The notes: generated from the letters alone by a model not told the origin. 39,170 nt of DNA from an uncultured Caryophanales bacterium (GCA_947306345.1 CAMZGG010000004.1:1-39170); one strand, 5' to 3'; shown: positions 1-9,434, numbered from the stretch's first letter. Numbers and translations are program-made.

Positions 1-25
1 CCTTGAATATTATATCAAATATTCA

Positions 26-658
26 TTATTTGACAAATGGATTTACTCTCCGCTCTATCTCGAGGGTAGATGAAGGACCGTGTCCTCCATAGAGTTTTGT
101 ATCATTTGGTAAGGCTAATATCTTTGCCATTGAGTTATTTAATTCTTTAGGTTTAGCGCTAGGTAAATCGCTGCGGCCCACACTATGCATGATAATGAAA
201 TCGCCAGTGAAAAGAAGGCCGCTTTCTTTAAGATAAAAGCACACCGAACCAGCGGTATGATAAGGCACCGCAATGACTTTAATATCTTCATTTAATAAAT
301 GAAGAACTTCGTTATCAGCGATGGTATTTGCCTTGCTTTTAATGACGAGATTTTCACCTAAAAGATATGACACATTAGCGTATGTATCGCTGAGCTTATC
401 TTCATCATCAAAACCAATGTATAAAGGAGCGTTAAATTCATCCACGAGGATATCAGTGCCGCGCATATGGTCGACATGACCGTGTGTGAGTAAAACAGCT
501 TTGAGGTTTAACTCGTTTTTCTTAATATAATTAACGATTCCTGGATACTCTTTAGCGGGATCAATGACGACACAGTTATTATCGGAGTCGATTAAAAGAT
601 ACGTATTAGCGTATAATTCATCCACACCTTCATATATAAAAGGAACTACTTTAATCAT
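26..658 (-). CDS. MBL-fold metallohydrolase, glyoxalase II-like
   Basis: A 210-residue single-domain metallo-beta-lactamase-fold hydrolase. The metal-binding signature THGHVDH lies near residue 60, followed by a His in PYHTAGS, the Asp of FTGDFI, and GGHGPSS near the C-terminus. This set is typical of the hydroxyacylglutathione hydrolase (glyoxalase II)-like group, which usually hydrolyses thioesters in the cytoplasm. The true substrate cannot be read from the sequence. I chose the ATG at 658; an in-frame GTG at 664 is possible. No Shine-Dalgarno is visible, and the rpmG terminator ends at 665, directly before the gene, so expression depends on read-through or on an unseen promoter. Family call is confident; substrate is unknown. 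Confidence 0.85.
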   Translation of the reverse strand: MIKVVPFIYEGVDELYANTYLLIDSDNNCVVIDPAKEYPGIVNYIKKNELNLKAVLLTHGHVDHMRGTDILVDEFNAPLYIGFDDEDKLSDTYANVSYLLGENLVIKSKANTIADNEVLHLLNEDIKVIAVPYHTAGSVCFYLKESGLLFTGDFIIMHSVGRSDLPSAKPKELNNSMAKILALPNDTKLYGGHGPSSTLEIERRVNPFVK

Positions 659-664
659 AGGCAC

Positions 665-687
665 AAAAAAATAGGCACAGGCCTATT
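665..687 (-). terminator. Intrinsic terminator of rpmG
   Basis: On the minus strand a 7-bp stem, AATAGGC / GCCTATT with loop CTGT, is followed by six T residues (670 down to 665). The 5' arm overlaps the rpmG stop codon at 686-688. The next gene begins within 1-7 nt of the T-tract. Confidence 0.85.
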
Positions 688-853
688 ATTTCTTTTTCTC
701 ACGATGGAGAGTAACTTTTTTGCAACGTGGGCAATATTTCTTCAATTCTAAACGATCAGCGTGTTTCTTTTTATTTTTAGAAGTGAGGTAATTTTCCTCG
801 CCACATTCTGTGCATTTAAGTGTTAATGAGATTCTATCATCTTTGCTTGCCAT
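686..853 (-). CDS. rpmG: 50S ribosomal protein L33
   Basis: Encodes a 55-residue large-subunit ribosomal protein. Two CxxC pairs (CTEC and CPRC) make it the zinc-binding (C+) form, and the core LTCTEC-like/[28 protein letters not shown] pattern is characteristic. The start is the ATG at 853 because GGAG lies 7 nt upstream; a longer in-frame ORF to 910 has no such support. The gene is monocistronic: its own promoter is at 883-910 and a terminator overlaps its stop codon. It is divergent from ispG. Presence of the C+ form fits an organism that does not have to replace it under zinc limitation, although other L33 copies could lie elsewhere. Confidence 0.95.
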   Translation of the reverse strand: MASKDDRISLTLKCTECGEENYLTSKNKKKHADRLELKKYCPRCKKVTLHREKKK

Positions 854-882
854 TTGATTTTCTCCTTCAAAGTCGCTTAAAT

Positions 883-910
883 ATCTTACCACAGGTAAAA
901 TATAATGCAA
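883..910 (-). promoter_or_regulatory. rpmG promoter (TTGCAT / TGG-TAAGAT)
   Basis: A -35 TTGCAT at 905-910, a 16-nt spacer and a -10 TAAGAT at 883-888 with an extended -10 TGG. The predicted start near 876 gives a leader of about 23 nt carrying GGAG. The same arrangement precedes rpsT. Confidence 0.75.
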
Positions 911-936
911 ATATATTTTTTATTAATAAACTAGGT

Positions 937-950
937 TATAATACTGGCAT
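937..950 (+). promoter_or_regulatory. ispG promoter, leaderless
   Basis: A consensus TATAAT at 937-942 ends 8 nt before the ATG at 951. No Shine-Dalgarno fits in the space, so the transcript should start at or within a few nt of the ATG. No good -35 is visible. Confidence 0.65.
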
Positions 951-2000
951 ATGAAACGAACAGAAACTAGACAAGCAAAGATTGGCCGTATCACCATTGG
1001 TGGTCAGAATAAAGTTTTAATCCAATCAATGTGTAAACATAAGACTTCTCATGTTGAAGAAGTCGTTAAAGAAATTAACGAATGCGCGAAATTAGGCGCA
1101 GACATGATGAGAGTCTCAATCTTAGATGAAGAAGACGCTCAAGCGATTAAAGAAATTAAAAAGCAAATCAAGATTCCATTAATCGCAGATATCCATTTCA
1201 ATGGTGACTTCGCTATCCAAGCGATTAAAAACGGTGTCGATAAGATTAGACTTAATCCTGGAAACATTTCTGATGAGGCTAAGATCAAAGAAATCGTTGA
1301 ACTCGCCAAGAAAAAACACGTTGTTATTAGAGTGGGCGCTAACTCGGGATCAGTCAGTCAAGAATTCGCTGACGCTGATATTCCGTTAGCCCATAAGCTT
1401 CTCTTATCCGCAAAGAAACAAGTTCAAATTCTAGAGAAGTATGATTTCCATGACATCGTGATTTCTTTAAAGGCCAGCAATATTAGAGAAACAATCAATG
1501 CTTATGAACTCGCTAGCGAGTTATTCCCATATCCATTACATATTGGTATCACAGAAGCTGGACCATATGACTTATCTGTTATTAGAAGTACCGCTGGTTT
1601 AGCGCCTCTTCTTTTAGAAGGAGTGGGGGATACGATTCGAATTTCCATCACTGGCGACGCTCAATCTGAAGTCGTCGCAGCGAAGCGTTTACTCCATGAC
1701 TGTGGATTGTACGAAAATTATCCTACATTTATTTCTTGTCCAACATGCGGTAGAACCCAAGTTGATGTCAAACCATTAGGCGCGAAAGTCTTTAAGTATC
1801 TTGAAGACAATAGCATCAAGCTTACAGTTGCAGTCATGGGTTGCATCGTCAATGGACCAGGCGAAGGTAAGAGCGCGGATATCGGTATTGCGGGTGGCAA
1901 AGGCCAATATGTCATCTTCAAGAAAGGCCAAGTCATAAAAAAAGTGTCAGAAGACGAAGCTTATGACGCTTTAATTAAAGAAATAGATAGTTTACGCTAG
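951..2000 (+). CDS. ispG: 4-hydroxy-3-methylbut-2-enyl diphosphate synthase, [4Fe-4S]
   Basis: IspG (GcpE) converts methylerythritol cyclodiphosphate to HMBPP in the MEP isoprenoid pathway. The 349-residue protein begins with the family N-terminus (TRQAKIG, then IGG and IQSM), has the TIM-barrel motif RLNPGN, and near the C-terminus has the cluster ligands SCPTCGR and GCIVNGPGE with their three Cys. The ATG at 951 is the correct start because homology begins immediately. Expression looks leaderless. The stop overlaps the convergent nfo stop by 9 bp, leaving no space for a terminator. Its presence indicates isoprenoid synthesis through MEP rather than mevalonate. Confidence 0.96.
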   Translation: MKRTETRQAKIGRITIGGQNKVLIQSMCKHKTSHVEEVVKEINECAKLGADMMRVSILDEEDAQAIKEIKKQIKIPLIADIHFNGDFAIQAIKNGVDKIRLNPGNISDEAKIKEIVELAKKKHVVIRVGANSGSVSQEFADADIPLAHKLLLSAKKQVQILEKYDFHDIVISLKASNIRETINAYELASELFPYPLHIGITEAGPYDLSVIRSTAGLAPLLLEGVGDTIRISITGDAQSEVVAAKRLLHDCGLYENYPTFISCPTCGRTQVDVKPLGAKVFKYLEDNSIKLTVAVMGCIVNGPGEGKSADIGIAGGKGQYVIFKKGQVIKKVSEDEAYDALIKEIDSLR

Positions 2001-2882
2001 ATATTTATCTTTCCAGCCAGGAATGAATTTCTCGTCCCTTAACATTCTGATTTCTTCAGAATAGGGGGCGTTTTCATTTATATAAGGTGTTTCTAAGATC
2101 TTTGGAATATCTCTTAATAATGGATGATTAGCGAGTTTACATAAGGCTTCAAAGCCAATTTCACCATATCCTAAGTTCTCATGACGGTCTTTGTGGGCGC
2201 CTCTAATATTCTTAGAATCGTTCACATGAACCACTAAAAGGCGGTTTAGACCGATGATTCGATCAAACTCGGCTAATAAGTCGTCAACTTCGTTAACGTC
2301 GTAACCAGCGTCATGTACGTGGCATGTATCAAGACAAACGCCTAAACGTTCTGGATATTTACAATTATCAAGAATCTTTTTAACATCTTCAAAGCAGGTA
2401 CCAATTTCAGAACCTTTGCCCGCCATAGTTTCTATGGCGATACGTACATCAGTGCCATCTTGGGCTAAAACTGTATCTAAGTTTTCTACTAAGTTATTAA
2501 TTGCTTCTTCAGAACCAAGACCTAAATGGTTACCTGGATGAAGAACAAGAATCTTTGCGCCAAAGGCGTGTGTTCTTCTAAGTTCACTTGTTAATGTATT
2601 AAGAGTTAATTCTAAAAGATCAGGACGGCTCTTATTCGCAGGATTCATGATATAAGGAGCATGAACGACGATTTTACTTTCGTCAAAGCCTTGCTCTTTG
2701 AGCAAAGCACGTCCTTCTTCAATCTTAAGGTCGCTTAAAGGCTTACGGAATGTATTTTGTGGTGCGCCTGTATAAAACATAAATGTTGTGGCGCCATAAC
2801 TAATGGCTTCTTTAATGCTGCCTAGATAATAATCTGGGCCGTTCATGCCGACGTGAGAACCAATTAATAAATCCTTAGCCAT
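1992..2882 (-). CDS. nfo: Endonuclease IV (AP endonuclease)
   Basis: A 296-residue AP endonuclease of the TIM-barrel family 2 that cleaves 5' to abasic sites in base-excision repair using three zinc ions. Visible motifs include GSHVGMNG at the N-terminus, VVHAPYIMN, LVLHPGNH, IAIETMAGKGSEIG, CLDTCHVHDAGYD, VVHVNDSK, RHENLGYG and ILETPY; these carry the His, Glu and Asp metal ligands. Length is normal. It follows ppiB by 2 nt with only a weak GAG upstream, so it is likely translated with ppiB. It is convergent with and overlaps the last codons of ispG. Confidence 0.96.
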   Translation of the reverse strand: MAKDLLIGSHVGMNGPDYYLGSIKEAISYGATTFMFYTGAPQNTFRKPLSDLKIEEGRALLKEQGFDESKIVVHAPYIMNPANKSRPDLLELTLNTLTSELRRTHAFGAKILVLHPGNHLGLGSEEAINNLVENLDTVLAQDGTDVRIAIETMAGKGSEIGTCFEDVKKILDNCKYPERLGVCLDTCHVHDAGYDVNEVDDLLAEFDRIIGLNRLLVVHVNDSKNIRGAHKDRHENLGYGEIGFEALCKLANHPLLRDIPKILETPYINENAPYSEEIRMLRDEKFIPGWKDKYLA

Positions 2883-2884
2883 AA

Positions 2885-3361
2885 TTATTTCTCAATTCTA
2901 ATATCTTTAATGACGACAGCCTCTAATGGTCTATCGTTTGGACTTGTTCTGACTGATGCAACAGCATCAACGACTTCAATACCTTTGGTAACATAGCCAA
3001 ATGCGGCGTATTGGCCATCTAAGAACTCGCCATCTTTATGCATAATGAAGAATTGGCTACCAGCGGAGTTTGGATCCATAGCTCTAGCCATAGAGATAAC
3101 ACCTCTTTTATGGCTGATTGGATTATTAACGCCGTTCGCGGCAAATTCGCCTTTAATACAGTAACCTGGACCGCCTGTGCCGTTGCCCTTTGGGCAGCCA
3201 CCTTGAATCATGAAGCCTTTAATAACACGGTGAAAGATCAATCCTTTATAGAAACCCTTATCCGCAAGCTTCACAAAGTTATCAACGGTGATAGGCGCAT
3301 TATCTCTATCTAATTCGACTTCAATTGTGCCATATTTGTTAATTTCAATGATTGCTTTCAT
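2885..3361 (-). CDS. ppiB: Peptidyl-prolyl cis-trans isomerase, cyclophilin type
   Basis: A 158-residue cytoplasmic cyclophilin that catalyses prolyl isomerisation during folding. Core motifs are [15 protein letters not shown], the catalytic Arg of FHR, the substrate-pocket stretch [18 protein letters not shown], and [12 protein letters not shown]. There is no signal peptide. Start ATG at 3361 is preceded by GGAG about 10 nt upstream. It lies 49 nt after nif3; the spacer contains an imperfect TATATCT-AGATATA inverted repeat but no T-tract. Probably co-transcribed with nfo. Confidence 0.95.
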   Translation of the reverse strand: MKAIIEINKYGTIEVELDRDNAPITVDNFVKLADKGFYKGLIFHRVIKGFMIQGGCPKGNGTGGPGYCIKGEFAANGVNNPISHKRGVISMARAMDPNSAGSQFFIMHKDGEFLDGQYAAFGYVTKGIEVVDAVASVRTSPNDRPLEAVVIKDIRIEK

Positions 3362-3410
3362 ATTTTAAATATCTCCTATATATCTCAGATATAGTTTTAC
3401 TAGTTTTTTA

Positions 3411-4184
3411 CTACATTATTACTTCAGGCATTTCTTCATGATCGACCATTAAGATGTTCAATGTTGGGTCAATTTCGAGAAGTATTTTCTTCATTTGTGG
3501 CATGAAAATGCGTTCCACTTCGTGTGGGACATCGAGGTAATTGTAATGCTCATTCACGATTGCGCGTCTCACATGGTGAGGAGCATCACCTGATATATAA
3601 ATATCACAGCCTTCGTCTCTAGCGATGAACCAGTCACGAGAACCGCCGCCGCCAACAATACCAACTTTCTTGATGTATGCGTTGCCTTCATCAATCAATA
3701 ATGCGTAATCAACGTTGAGTTTTGCTTTAGCAAATTCAGCGAATTCTCTAACAGGCATAGCCTCTTTGAGTTCACCAATACGCATGCAGAAATCTTTCTC
3801 GGCTGGTTGATAGACATCCTCTAAGCCTAAAGCTTCCGCTAAAGCGTCGTTCATACCATCCTTACCAGAATCGAAGTTTGTGTGCATGCTATAGACTGGT
3901 ACGCCAAAGGCGTCAATCTCGTTACAGAGTTGTTCTTTTAGCTTATCCCATTTAAAAACCTTAGCTTTAGTGCCATAGATAAATGGATGATGAGTAATGA
4001 TTAAATCTGGTTTGTTTTCCTTTATTAAAGGAAGAACTTGATAATCAAAGTCTAAGCAGAGCACGATATTATGAACTTCTTCAGGTAATTTACCTGTCAT
4101 AAGACCAACATGGTCATGATAAAACTTCGCATAGCGTTTAGGGAAGCGTTTGGAAAGTTTTAAAAGGAGTTTCTTGGTGTTCAT
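3411..4184 (-). CDS. Nif3-like dinuclear metal-center protein (YqfO family)
   Basis: A 257-residue NIF3/YqfO-family protein, often annotated GTP cyclohydrolase I type 2 homologue, with a dinuclear metal site. Metal ligands are visible in ITHHPFIY, HTNFD, and near the C-terminus in GDAPHH and PHEVE. It is the short form without the inserted PII-like domain of longer homologues. The physiological role of this family is not settled. Its ATG overlaps the trmK TGA stop (ATGA), with GGAGAG upstream, so the two are translationally coupled. The rpoD-trmK-nif3 order is conserved in Bacilli. Confidence 0.92.
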   Translation of the reverse strand: MNTKKLLLKLSKRFPKRYAKFYHDHVGLMTGKLPEEVHNIVLCLDFDYQVLPLIKENKPDLIITHHPFIYGTKAKVFKWDKLKEQLCNEIDAFGVPVYSMHTNFDSGKDGMNDALAEALGLEDVYQPAEKDFCMRIGELKEAMPVREFAEFAKAKLNVDYALLIDEGNAYIKKVGIVGGGGSRDWFIARDEGCDIYISGDAPHHVRRAIVNEHYNYLDVPHEVERIFMPQMKKILLEIDPTLNILMVDHEEMPEVIM

Positions 4185-4843
4185 AAATATCTCTCCAACT
4201 TATGCTTTTCAGCATTTAAGGTATCAATCCTTGCTTGTGGTAAGTTACCACTAGCGATTATGTTATCAATCTCGCTGATACGATTTTGATACTTTTCTTT
4301 GAAAGTTGCGCTTTTCTCACGTCTTAAGATTGGTCCAAATTCTAAGTCTTCATCACCAATCACAGCGGTTTCCGCTTTAATGAACTTGATGATTTCGTAG
4401 AAAATATCATCTTCTTTGACGATTTGTTCATCCGCAATAGCAAAGCCCATTTGCACTATTTCTTTTCTGGCTAATGGGACCGCACTATGTGCATCGATGA
4501 TAATTGTTTGGACGGAGATAAGCTTTTCAGGATGTTCCTTAAGGATTTTCACAATCGTTTGACCACCCATGCCCGCAATAACGACTGTAGCGACATCACG
4601 AGTGATATCTTTGATGCCATCGCTGAACAAAGGTGTGATTTTATCATTGACATGATATCTAATCAAATTAGCGCGTAATCTTTCAAATGGGCCTTCTTTG
4701 TTTTCGACCGCAAAGCCTTTAGAGACCTTACCAGATTGCACTAAAGCAATCATGAGTTTGCCATGATCACTACCGATATCGGCCACCACTGAGTTTGGGA
4801 CCATATCATGAATGATTTTCAAACGTTTGGATAATCTAATCAT
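4181..4843 (-). CDS. trmK: tRNA (adenine(22)-N1)-methyltransferase
   Basis: A 220-residue SAM-dependent methyltransferase of the TrmK (YqfN) family that makes m1A22 in tRNA. The N-terminus has RLKIIHDMVP and the SAM-binding VADIGSDHGKL; the catalytic-face motif VIAGMGGQTI follows at about residues 90-100. A C-terminal coiled-coil segment (about 175-218) is typical. The start overlaps the rpoD stop by 1 nt (TAATG) and the gene ends in TGA overlapping the next start, a direct demonstration that TGA is a stop in this genome. Confidence 0.94.
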   Translation of the reverse strand: MIRLSKRLKIIHDMVPNSVVADIGSDHGKLMIALVQSGKVSKGFAVENKEGPFERLRANLIRYHVNDKITPLFSDGIKDITRDVATVVIAGMGGQTIVKILKEHPEKLISVQTIIIDAHSAVPLARKEIVQMGFAIADEQIVKEDDIFYEIIKFIKAETAVIGDEDLEFGPILRREKSATFKEKYQNRISEIDNIIASGNLPQARIDTLNAEKHKLERYL

Positions 4844-6147
4844 TAAAGTTTTTCCTTATAGTCACCTAATCTCTTGGAACGAGTTGGATGTCTGAGTTTC
4901 TTGATAGCCTTAGCTTCAATTTGACGAATTCTTTCACGAGTAACGCCAAATTCACGGCCAACTTCTTCAAGGGTTCTTGGTCTATTATCGTCTAAGCCAT
5001 AACGGAGTCTAATGACTCTTTCTTCTCTATCGCTTAAGTCTTTAAGGATGGAGTAAAGTTCTTCTTTTAAGAGTTGTCTGGTGGTGAAATCCACTGGTGA
5101 TTCACTTTCCTTATCTTCGATAAAGTCACCTAAGTGGGAATCATCTTCTTCACCGATTGGTGTTTCTAAGGAGACTGGTTCCATCGCGATTCTTTGGATT
5201 TCACGAATTCTCTTCGCGCTTAATTCGCCGTTCATTGCTTCTGATATTTCTTCCGCAGTTGGTTCACGACCATAGTCTTGGATAAGTTGTCTTTGAATAC
5301 GTGTCATCTTATTGATGGTTTCAACCATGTGAACAGGAATACGAATTGTTCTTGCTTGGTCAGCAATCGCACGTGTGATGGCTTGACGGATCCACCATGT
5401 GGCATAGGTTGAGAACTTATAGCCTTTAGTGTAATCGAATTTATCAACAGCCTTCATTAAACCGAGGTTACCTTCTTGGATTAAATCCAAGAATAACATA
5501 CCTCTACCAACATAGTGTTTAGCGATGTTAACAACTAAACGCAAGTTAGCATTGATTAATGTTTGTTTGGCTTCTTCATCACCTTCTAAAATCTTCTTAG
5601 CTAAGATTGGTTCATCTTCCGCTTTTAAAAGGTCGTATTTACCGATTTCTTTAAGATACATCTTAACGGAGTCGTTGATTCTGACTTCACTACCGAGATA
5701 ATCGATGTCGATGTCTTCTTCGGCTTCTTCACCGTCTTCTTCGGCGAAGAAATCATCATCTGGTTCTTCGTCAAGATTCATCTTGCTTTCATCAAAATCT
5801 TCATCGAAGTCTTCATCTTCTTCTTCATCAGTGATAACTTCGATACCATTTTCTTTGAAGAAATTGATTAAATCTGCAATTGTATCATCATCTAAATCAA
5901 ATTGATTTAATGCATCATAGATATCGCTTTGGTCGATAATGCCTGATGATTTAGCTTTCTTTAAAAGAGAGTTCTTAATATCATCGAGTGAGAGCATTTC
6001 GCCATCTTCATCATAGATGCTTTTAACTTTCTTTTTCTTTTCGAGCTTAGGAGAACTTGGTGCTCCTTCACTTACTTTTGGGCGGCCTCTCTTTTTTGGT
6101 TTATCTTCTAAGACCGCTTCGTTTTTTTCTAATTTTTTTCTACCCAT
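4843..6147 (-). CDS. rpoD: RNA polymerase primary sigma factor (sigma A)
   Basis: The housekeeping sigma-70, 434 residues. The N-terminal tail is Lys-rich with KKRGRPK at residues 18-24, an AT-hook-like core. A region 1.1-like helical domain (about 53-110) and a highly acidic stretch (about 112-148) follow. Region 1.2 begins at [11 protein letters not shown], region 2 includes [32 protein letters not shown] and [12 protein letters not shown], region 3 follows, and region 4 has [21 protein letters not shown]. Regions 2-4 are conserved, in line with the TATAAT-type -10 boxes across the window. It lies 39 nt after dnaG; its AAAGGGG Shine-Dalgarno sits in the loop of a possible CAATG/CATTG hairpin. 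Confidence 0.97.
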   Translation of the reverse strand: MGRKKLEKNEAVLEDKPKKRGRPKVSEGAPSSPKLEKKKKVKSIYDEDGEMLSLDDIKNSLLKKAKSSGIIDQSDIYDALNQFDLDDDTIADLINFFKENGIEVITDEEEDEDFDEDFDESKMNLDEEPDDDFFAEEDGEEAEEDIDIDYLGSEVRINDSVKMYLKEIGKYDLLKAEDEPILAKKILEGDEEAKQTLINANLRLVVNIAKHYVGRGMLFLDLIQEGNLGLMKAVDKFDYTKGYKFSTYATWWIRQAITRAIADQARTIRIPVHMVETINKMTRIQRQLIQDYGREPTAEEISEAMNGELSAKRIREIQRIAMEPVSLETPIGEEDDSHLGDFIEDKESESPVDFTTRQLLKEELYSILKDLSDREERVIRLRYGLDDNRPRTLEEVGREFGVTRERIRQIEAKAIKKLRHPTRSKRLGDYKEKL

Positions 6148-6186
6148 AAATCAATGCCCCTTTCATTGCTTTATTTTTAATAAAGA

Positions 6187-7977
6187 TTAAATGTTTTTCT
6201 TACGCAATCTACGACGATTATAGTCGGAGAGAATGCGCGCTTTTTCTTTCGGGTCTTTGCCCTCAAGAGATTGTTCAAGTGTGTCACTTTCAAAGATTTT
6301 CTCTTTTTCTTGGTTGATAACTTGCTCTAAGTTAACTAGCAAGCTCTCATCACACTTGTCTGGATGGTTTCTCTCTAGATAGAGAGTGGATATCTGATTA
6401 ATCAAGAGATCCTTTTCTGGTAACTCACAGGTTTCTAAGGATGAAATGAGGTCTACTGGCACAAAGTCCTCATGTTCGTGAGCGTACTCAATCAAGAAAT
6501 TGGCGATGATGCGGTACGTCTCATCATAGAAACCACCGATATTTTGCTCATAAAAGGCCACTGCTTGCGGATTTGAGAGCATTTGGTATAAAAGTTCACG
6601 CTCCGCAAATTCGAGCCTTCTAAGTATCTTTTTCTCAGGGTGATATTCATTAATGACTTTCTTGAAGTCACTTTCCGCTGGTTTCTTGCGGGCTGTTTTA
6701 AGAATATTCCTGATGGCATCAGGCGCAAAACCGGTAATATTTGCGAGTTTATTAATATAAGTATCGAGTTCAAGCTGTGAACGAATGGCTAATAACACAG
6801 GGATGAATTCATTAATCAACTGTGTCTTTTGTTCAGTAGTTTGAAGTGGATTGGTGTTCATATAATAGTTGAGGATGAAGTCCACTCTAGAGACAAGCTT
6901 ATTTAGATAAGCATTGAGCGCTATTGCACCATCACTGTTAAGGATTTCATCTGGGTCTTTAGTGCTGTTTTGGTTATCAACAATGCGCACATTAAGGCCA
7001 GCTTTGGCTAAATCATTAGCGATGCCCATTGTGGCTTTTTGACCAGGAAGGTCACCATCAAGGCAAAGCCTTATCTCAACATTTAATGATCTTAAGAGTC
7101 TGATGTGCTCGGCGGTTAAGGCTGTACCCATAGTCGCTACGCATGACTCCATACCAATGCGATATAAGGCAAACACATCCATAAAACCTTCTAAAACATA
7201 GATATAACCAGCGATACGCGCTTTTTCTTTGGCGTTATGGAAGTTATAAAGAATGTTGGACTTATGAAATAAGTAAGTTTCAGGAGAGTTCACATATTTG
7301 GCTTCTGGACCTGGGCCAATACGTCTAGCACTGAAGCCCACGACTTCACCGTTTGTATCGAAGATTGGGAAGATGACACGACCTTGGTTACGGTCGGCAT
7401 AGACGCCATTAATGTTATTAGCGACACCAGTATCTTCGATAGTTTTTAAAGAATGGCCCTTTTCTTCTAAGAAGCGGCATGTGGCTTTGCCATCTTTAAA
7501 GGCATAGCCTAACATAAACTTACTTCTAAGGTCAGCGTCTAAATGACGTTCGTTGAAATAGTCTAAGCCCACTTTTCCTTCTGGTGAGTTCAAAGCGTAT
7601 TGATAATAAACAGTTAAATCATGAAGACACTTTATAAGTGGTGTTCTTCTTGGGTCAATGACTTTGACTTCACGGATATCGTCTAATCTTGGATCGTGAT
7701 AATCACAGATTTCGGCGACTTTCTTCATAGCTTCTCTAAAAGAGAGATGCTCATATTTTCTCACAAAGCCAATAGCGTTGCCGCTTGTACCACACACGAA
7801 ACACTTGAAGATTTGAAGTTCAGGTGAGATGTGCATGGATGGGTTAGTATCATCGTGGAATGGGCATTTAGCGAGATAGTCTTTGCCTTTTCTAATCACA
7901 GGCAAATAAGCGGATACCACTTTTACGATATCAGCGTGCTTTAAGACGTCCTTTGCTAAACTATCATCAAATGCCAT
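6187..7977 (-). CDS. dnaG: DNA primase
   Basis: A 596-residue bacterial primase that synthesises RNA primers at the replication fork. The N-terminal zinc ribbon has C38, H41, C59 and C62 (CPFH and CFVC). The catalytic core includes GFSARRIG and KYVNSPETYLFHKS, and the TOPRIM metal motifs are YVLEGFMDV and LCLDGDLPG. A C-terminal helicase-binding region of low conservation follows. The MAFDD start fits the family. A TATAAT lies 7 nt before the ATG with no Shine-Dalgarno, so the transcript is probably leaderless. It heads the dnaG-rpoD-trmK-nif3 operon. Confidence 0.97.
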   Translation of the reverse strand: MAFDDSLAKDVLKHADIVKVVSAYLPVIRKGKDYLAKCPFHDDTNPSMHISPELQIFKCFVCGTSGNAIGFVRKYEHLSFREAMKKVAEICDYHDPRLDDIREVKVIDPRRTPLIKCLHDLTVYYQYALNSPEGKVGLDYFNERHLDADLRSKFMLGYAFKDGKATCRFLEEKGHSLKTIEDTGVANNINGVYADRNQGRVIFPIFDTNGEVVGFSARRIGPGPEAKYVNSPETYLFHKSNILYNFHNAKEKARIAGYIYVLEGFMDVFALYRIGMESCVATMGTALTAEHIRLLRSLNVEIRLCLDGDLPGQKATMGIANDLAKAGLNVRIVDNQNSTKDPDEILNSDGAIALNAYLNKLVSRVDFILNYYMNTNPLQTTEQKTQLINEFIPVLLAIRSQLELDTYINKLANITGFAPDAIRNILKTARKKPAESDFKKVINEYHPEKKILRRLEFAERELLYQMLSNPQAVAFYEQNIGGFYDETYRIIANFLIEYAHEHEDFVPVDLISSLETCELPEKDLLINQISTLYLERNHPDKCDESLLVNLEQVINQEKEKIFESDTLEQSLEGKDPKEKARILSDYNRRRLRKKNI

Positions 7978-7990
7978 ATAATAAATTATA
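7978..7990 (-). promoter_or_regulatory. dnaG promoter, leaderless
   Basis: A consensus TATAAT at 7985-7990 (minus strand) is separated from the ATG at 7977 by 7 nt. The predicted start is at the A of the ATG or 1 nt before. No Shine-Dalgarno and no clear -35. Confidence 0.6.
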
Positions 7991-8023
7991 CTTTCACTAA
8001 TTTTCTACTATTTTTCTACTTGT

Positions 8024-9397
8024 TTAGAAGAAGACTTTTTCTTCCAAATAAGCCTTTAATTGGTCGATTGGTAAACGGATTTGTTGCATGGAATCACGTT
8101 CGCGAATAGTGACTGCACCATCGTTTTCGGTATCGAAGTCAATGGTAATGCAGAAAGGTGTACCAATCGCATCTTGTCTTCTATAACGTTTACCGATAGA
8201 ACCGGTATCATCGTAGATGACGTTGAAGTACTTGGCTAAGTTTTGTTCAACTTCACGAGCCTTTTCTTCAAGCTTTTTACTTAATGGCAAGATGGCCGCT
8301 TTGAATGGCGCAACAGCTGGAGAAAGATGCATAACGATACGAGTATCGTTGTCACCAACTTGTTCTTCATCATAAGCGTCACATAAGGTCATTAAGACTA
8401 AACGGTCTAAACCAACGGATGGTTCAATACAATATGGAACATATTTTTCGTTTGTTTCTGGATCTAAGTAATCAAGAGCTTCACCACTATACTTGATATG
8501 ACGGTTTAAGTCATAGTCAGTTCTATCAGCGATACCCCAGATTTCACCCCAACCGAATGGGAATAAATATTCAATATCAGTTGTGGCTTTACTATAGAAG
8601 GCTAATTCTTCTGGTTCGTGATCTCTATAGCGGAGATTCTCTTTCTTGATTCCCAAGGAATCAACGAAGTCTAAACAATATTGTTTCCAATAGTCAAACC
8701 ACTTGAGGTCATCACCTGGTTTGCAGAAGAATTCCATTTCCATTTGATCGAATTCACGTGTACGGAAGGTCATTTGTCCTGGTGTGATTTCATTTCTGAA
8801 TGCACGACCAACGTTACAAATACCCATTGGTAATTTACGACGTGTCGCTCTTAAGACGTTCTTGAAGTTAACGAACATGCCTTGAGCGGTTTCTGGTCTT
8901 AAATAGACAACGGATTTGCTATCTTCAGTGACGCCAACATGTGTTTTAAACATCATGTTAAATTGACGGATGTCGGTGAAGTTTTCACTACCACAGTTTG
9001 GACATTTAACGTGATTATTTCTAATAAATTCCATCATTTGGTCATTGGTCATACCGTTGACATCAGCCTCAGGGAACTCACTTTCAATGAGCTGGTCCGC
9101 TCTGAAACGTTGTTTGCAGTGTTTGCAGTCAATGAGGGGATCATTGAATGTTGAAACGTGACCGGTTGCTTCCCAAACTTTTGGGTTCATTAAAATCGCA
9201 GCATCAATACCGACGTTTGTGGTGCTTTCTTGAACGAACTTCTTCCACCACATCTTACGGATGTTTTGTTTAATTTCGCTACCAATTGGGCCGTAGTCCC
9301 AAGTGTTGCTTAAACCACCATAAATCTCTGAACCTTGAAAATAGAAACCAGAGACAATGAAATGGTTACATAGTTTATCGAATTCAAATTTACTCAT
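8024..9397 (-). CDS. glyS: Glycyl-tRNA synthetase, homodimeric type
   Basis: A 457-residue class II glycyl-tRNA synthetase of the single-chain type found in Mollicutes and eukaryotes. It replaces the two-subunit GlyQ/GlyS enzyme found at this locus in B. subtilis. Class II motifs are visible: motif 2 around [15 protein letters not shown], motif 3 around [13 protein letters not shown]; the anticodon-binding domain fills the last 110 residues. The inserted domain has Cys pairs CKHCKQRF and CPNCGSENF that could bind zinc. The ATG at 9397 has GAGGGG upstream. The leader is too short for a T-box. Confidence 0.96.
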   Translation of the reverse strand: MSKFEFDKLCNHFIVSGFYFQGSEIYGGLSNTWDYGPIGSEIKQNIRKMWWKKFVQESTTNVGIDAAILMNPKVWEATGHVSTFNDPLIDCKHCKQRFRADQLIESEFPEADVNGMTNDQMMEFIRNNHVKCPNCGSENFTDIRQFNMMFKTHVGVTEDSKSVVYLRPETAQGMFVNFKNVLRATRRKLPMGICNVGRAFRNEITPGQMTFRTREFDQMEMEFFCKPGDDLKWFDYWKQYCLDFVDSLGIKKENLRYRDHEPEELAFYSKATTDIEYLFPFGWGEIWGIADRTDYDLNRHIKYSGEALDYLDPETNEKYVPYCIEPSVGLDRLVLMTLCDAYDEEQVGDNDTRIVMHLSPAVAPFKAAILPLSKKLEEKAREVEQNLAKYFNVIYDDTGSIGKRYRRQDAIGTPFCITIDFDTENDGAVTIRERDSMQQIRLPIDQLKAYLEEKVFF

Positions 9398-9434
9398 AAT
9401 ATGTATACCCCTCTAGATAATTCGCACGAGGAAA

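Noticed and set aside
5-24. GAATATT/AATATTC inverted repeat after the MBL gene as a terminator
   Set aside because: The window ends 4 nt beyond it, so no T-tract can be seen; the stem is A/T-rich and unconvincing.
659-664. GTG at 664 as the MBL gene start
   Set aside because: It would lie within one base of the rpmG terminator T-tract; the ATG at 658 fits the family equally well. Not excluded.
4181-4183. TGA read as Trp, as in Mollicutes
   Set aside because: trmK, ybeY and comEA end at TGA in the normal places with coupled starts, and Trp codons are TGG.
5705-5905. Ser-rich open frame on the + strand
   Set aside because: It is the reverse complement of the acidic Glu/Asp repeat of rpoD; composition explains it and there is no Shine-Dalgarno.
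6148-6186. rpoD leader hairpin presenting the Shine-Dalgarno in its loop as a regulatory switch
   Set aside because: CAATG/CATTG is only 5 bp and could be chance; not supported by any second copy.
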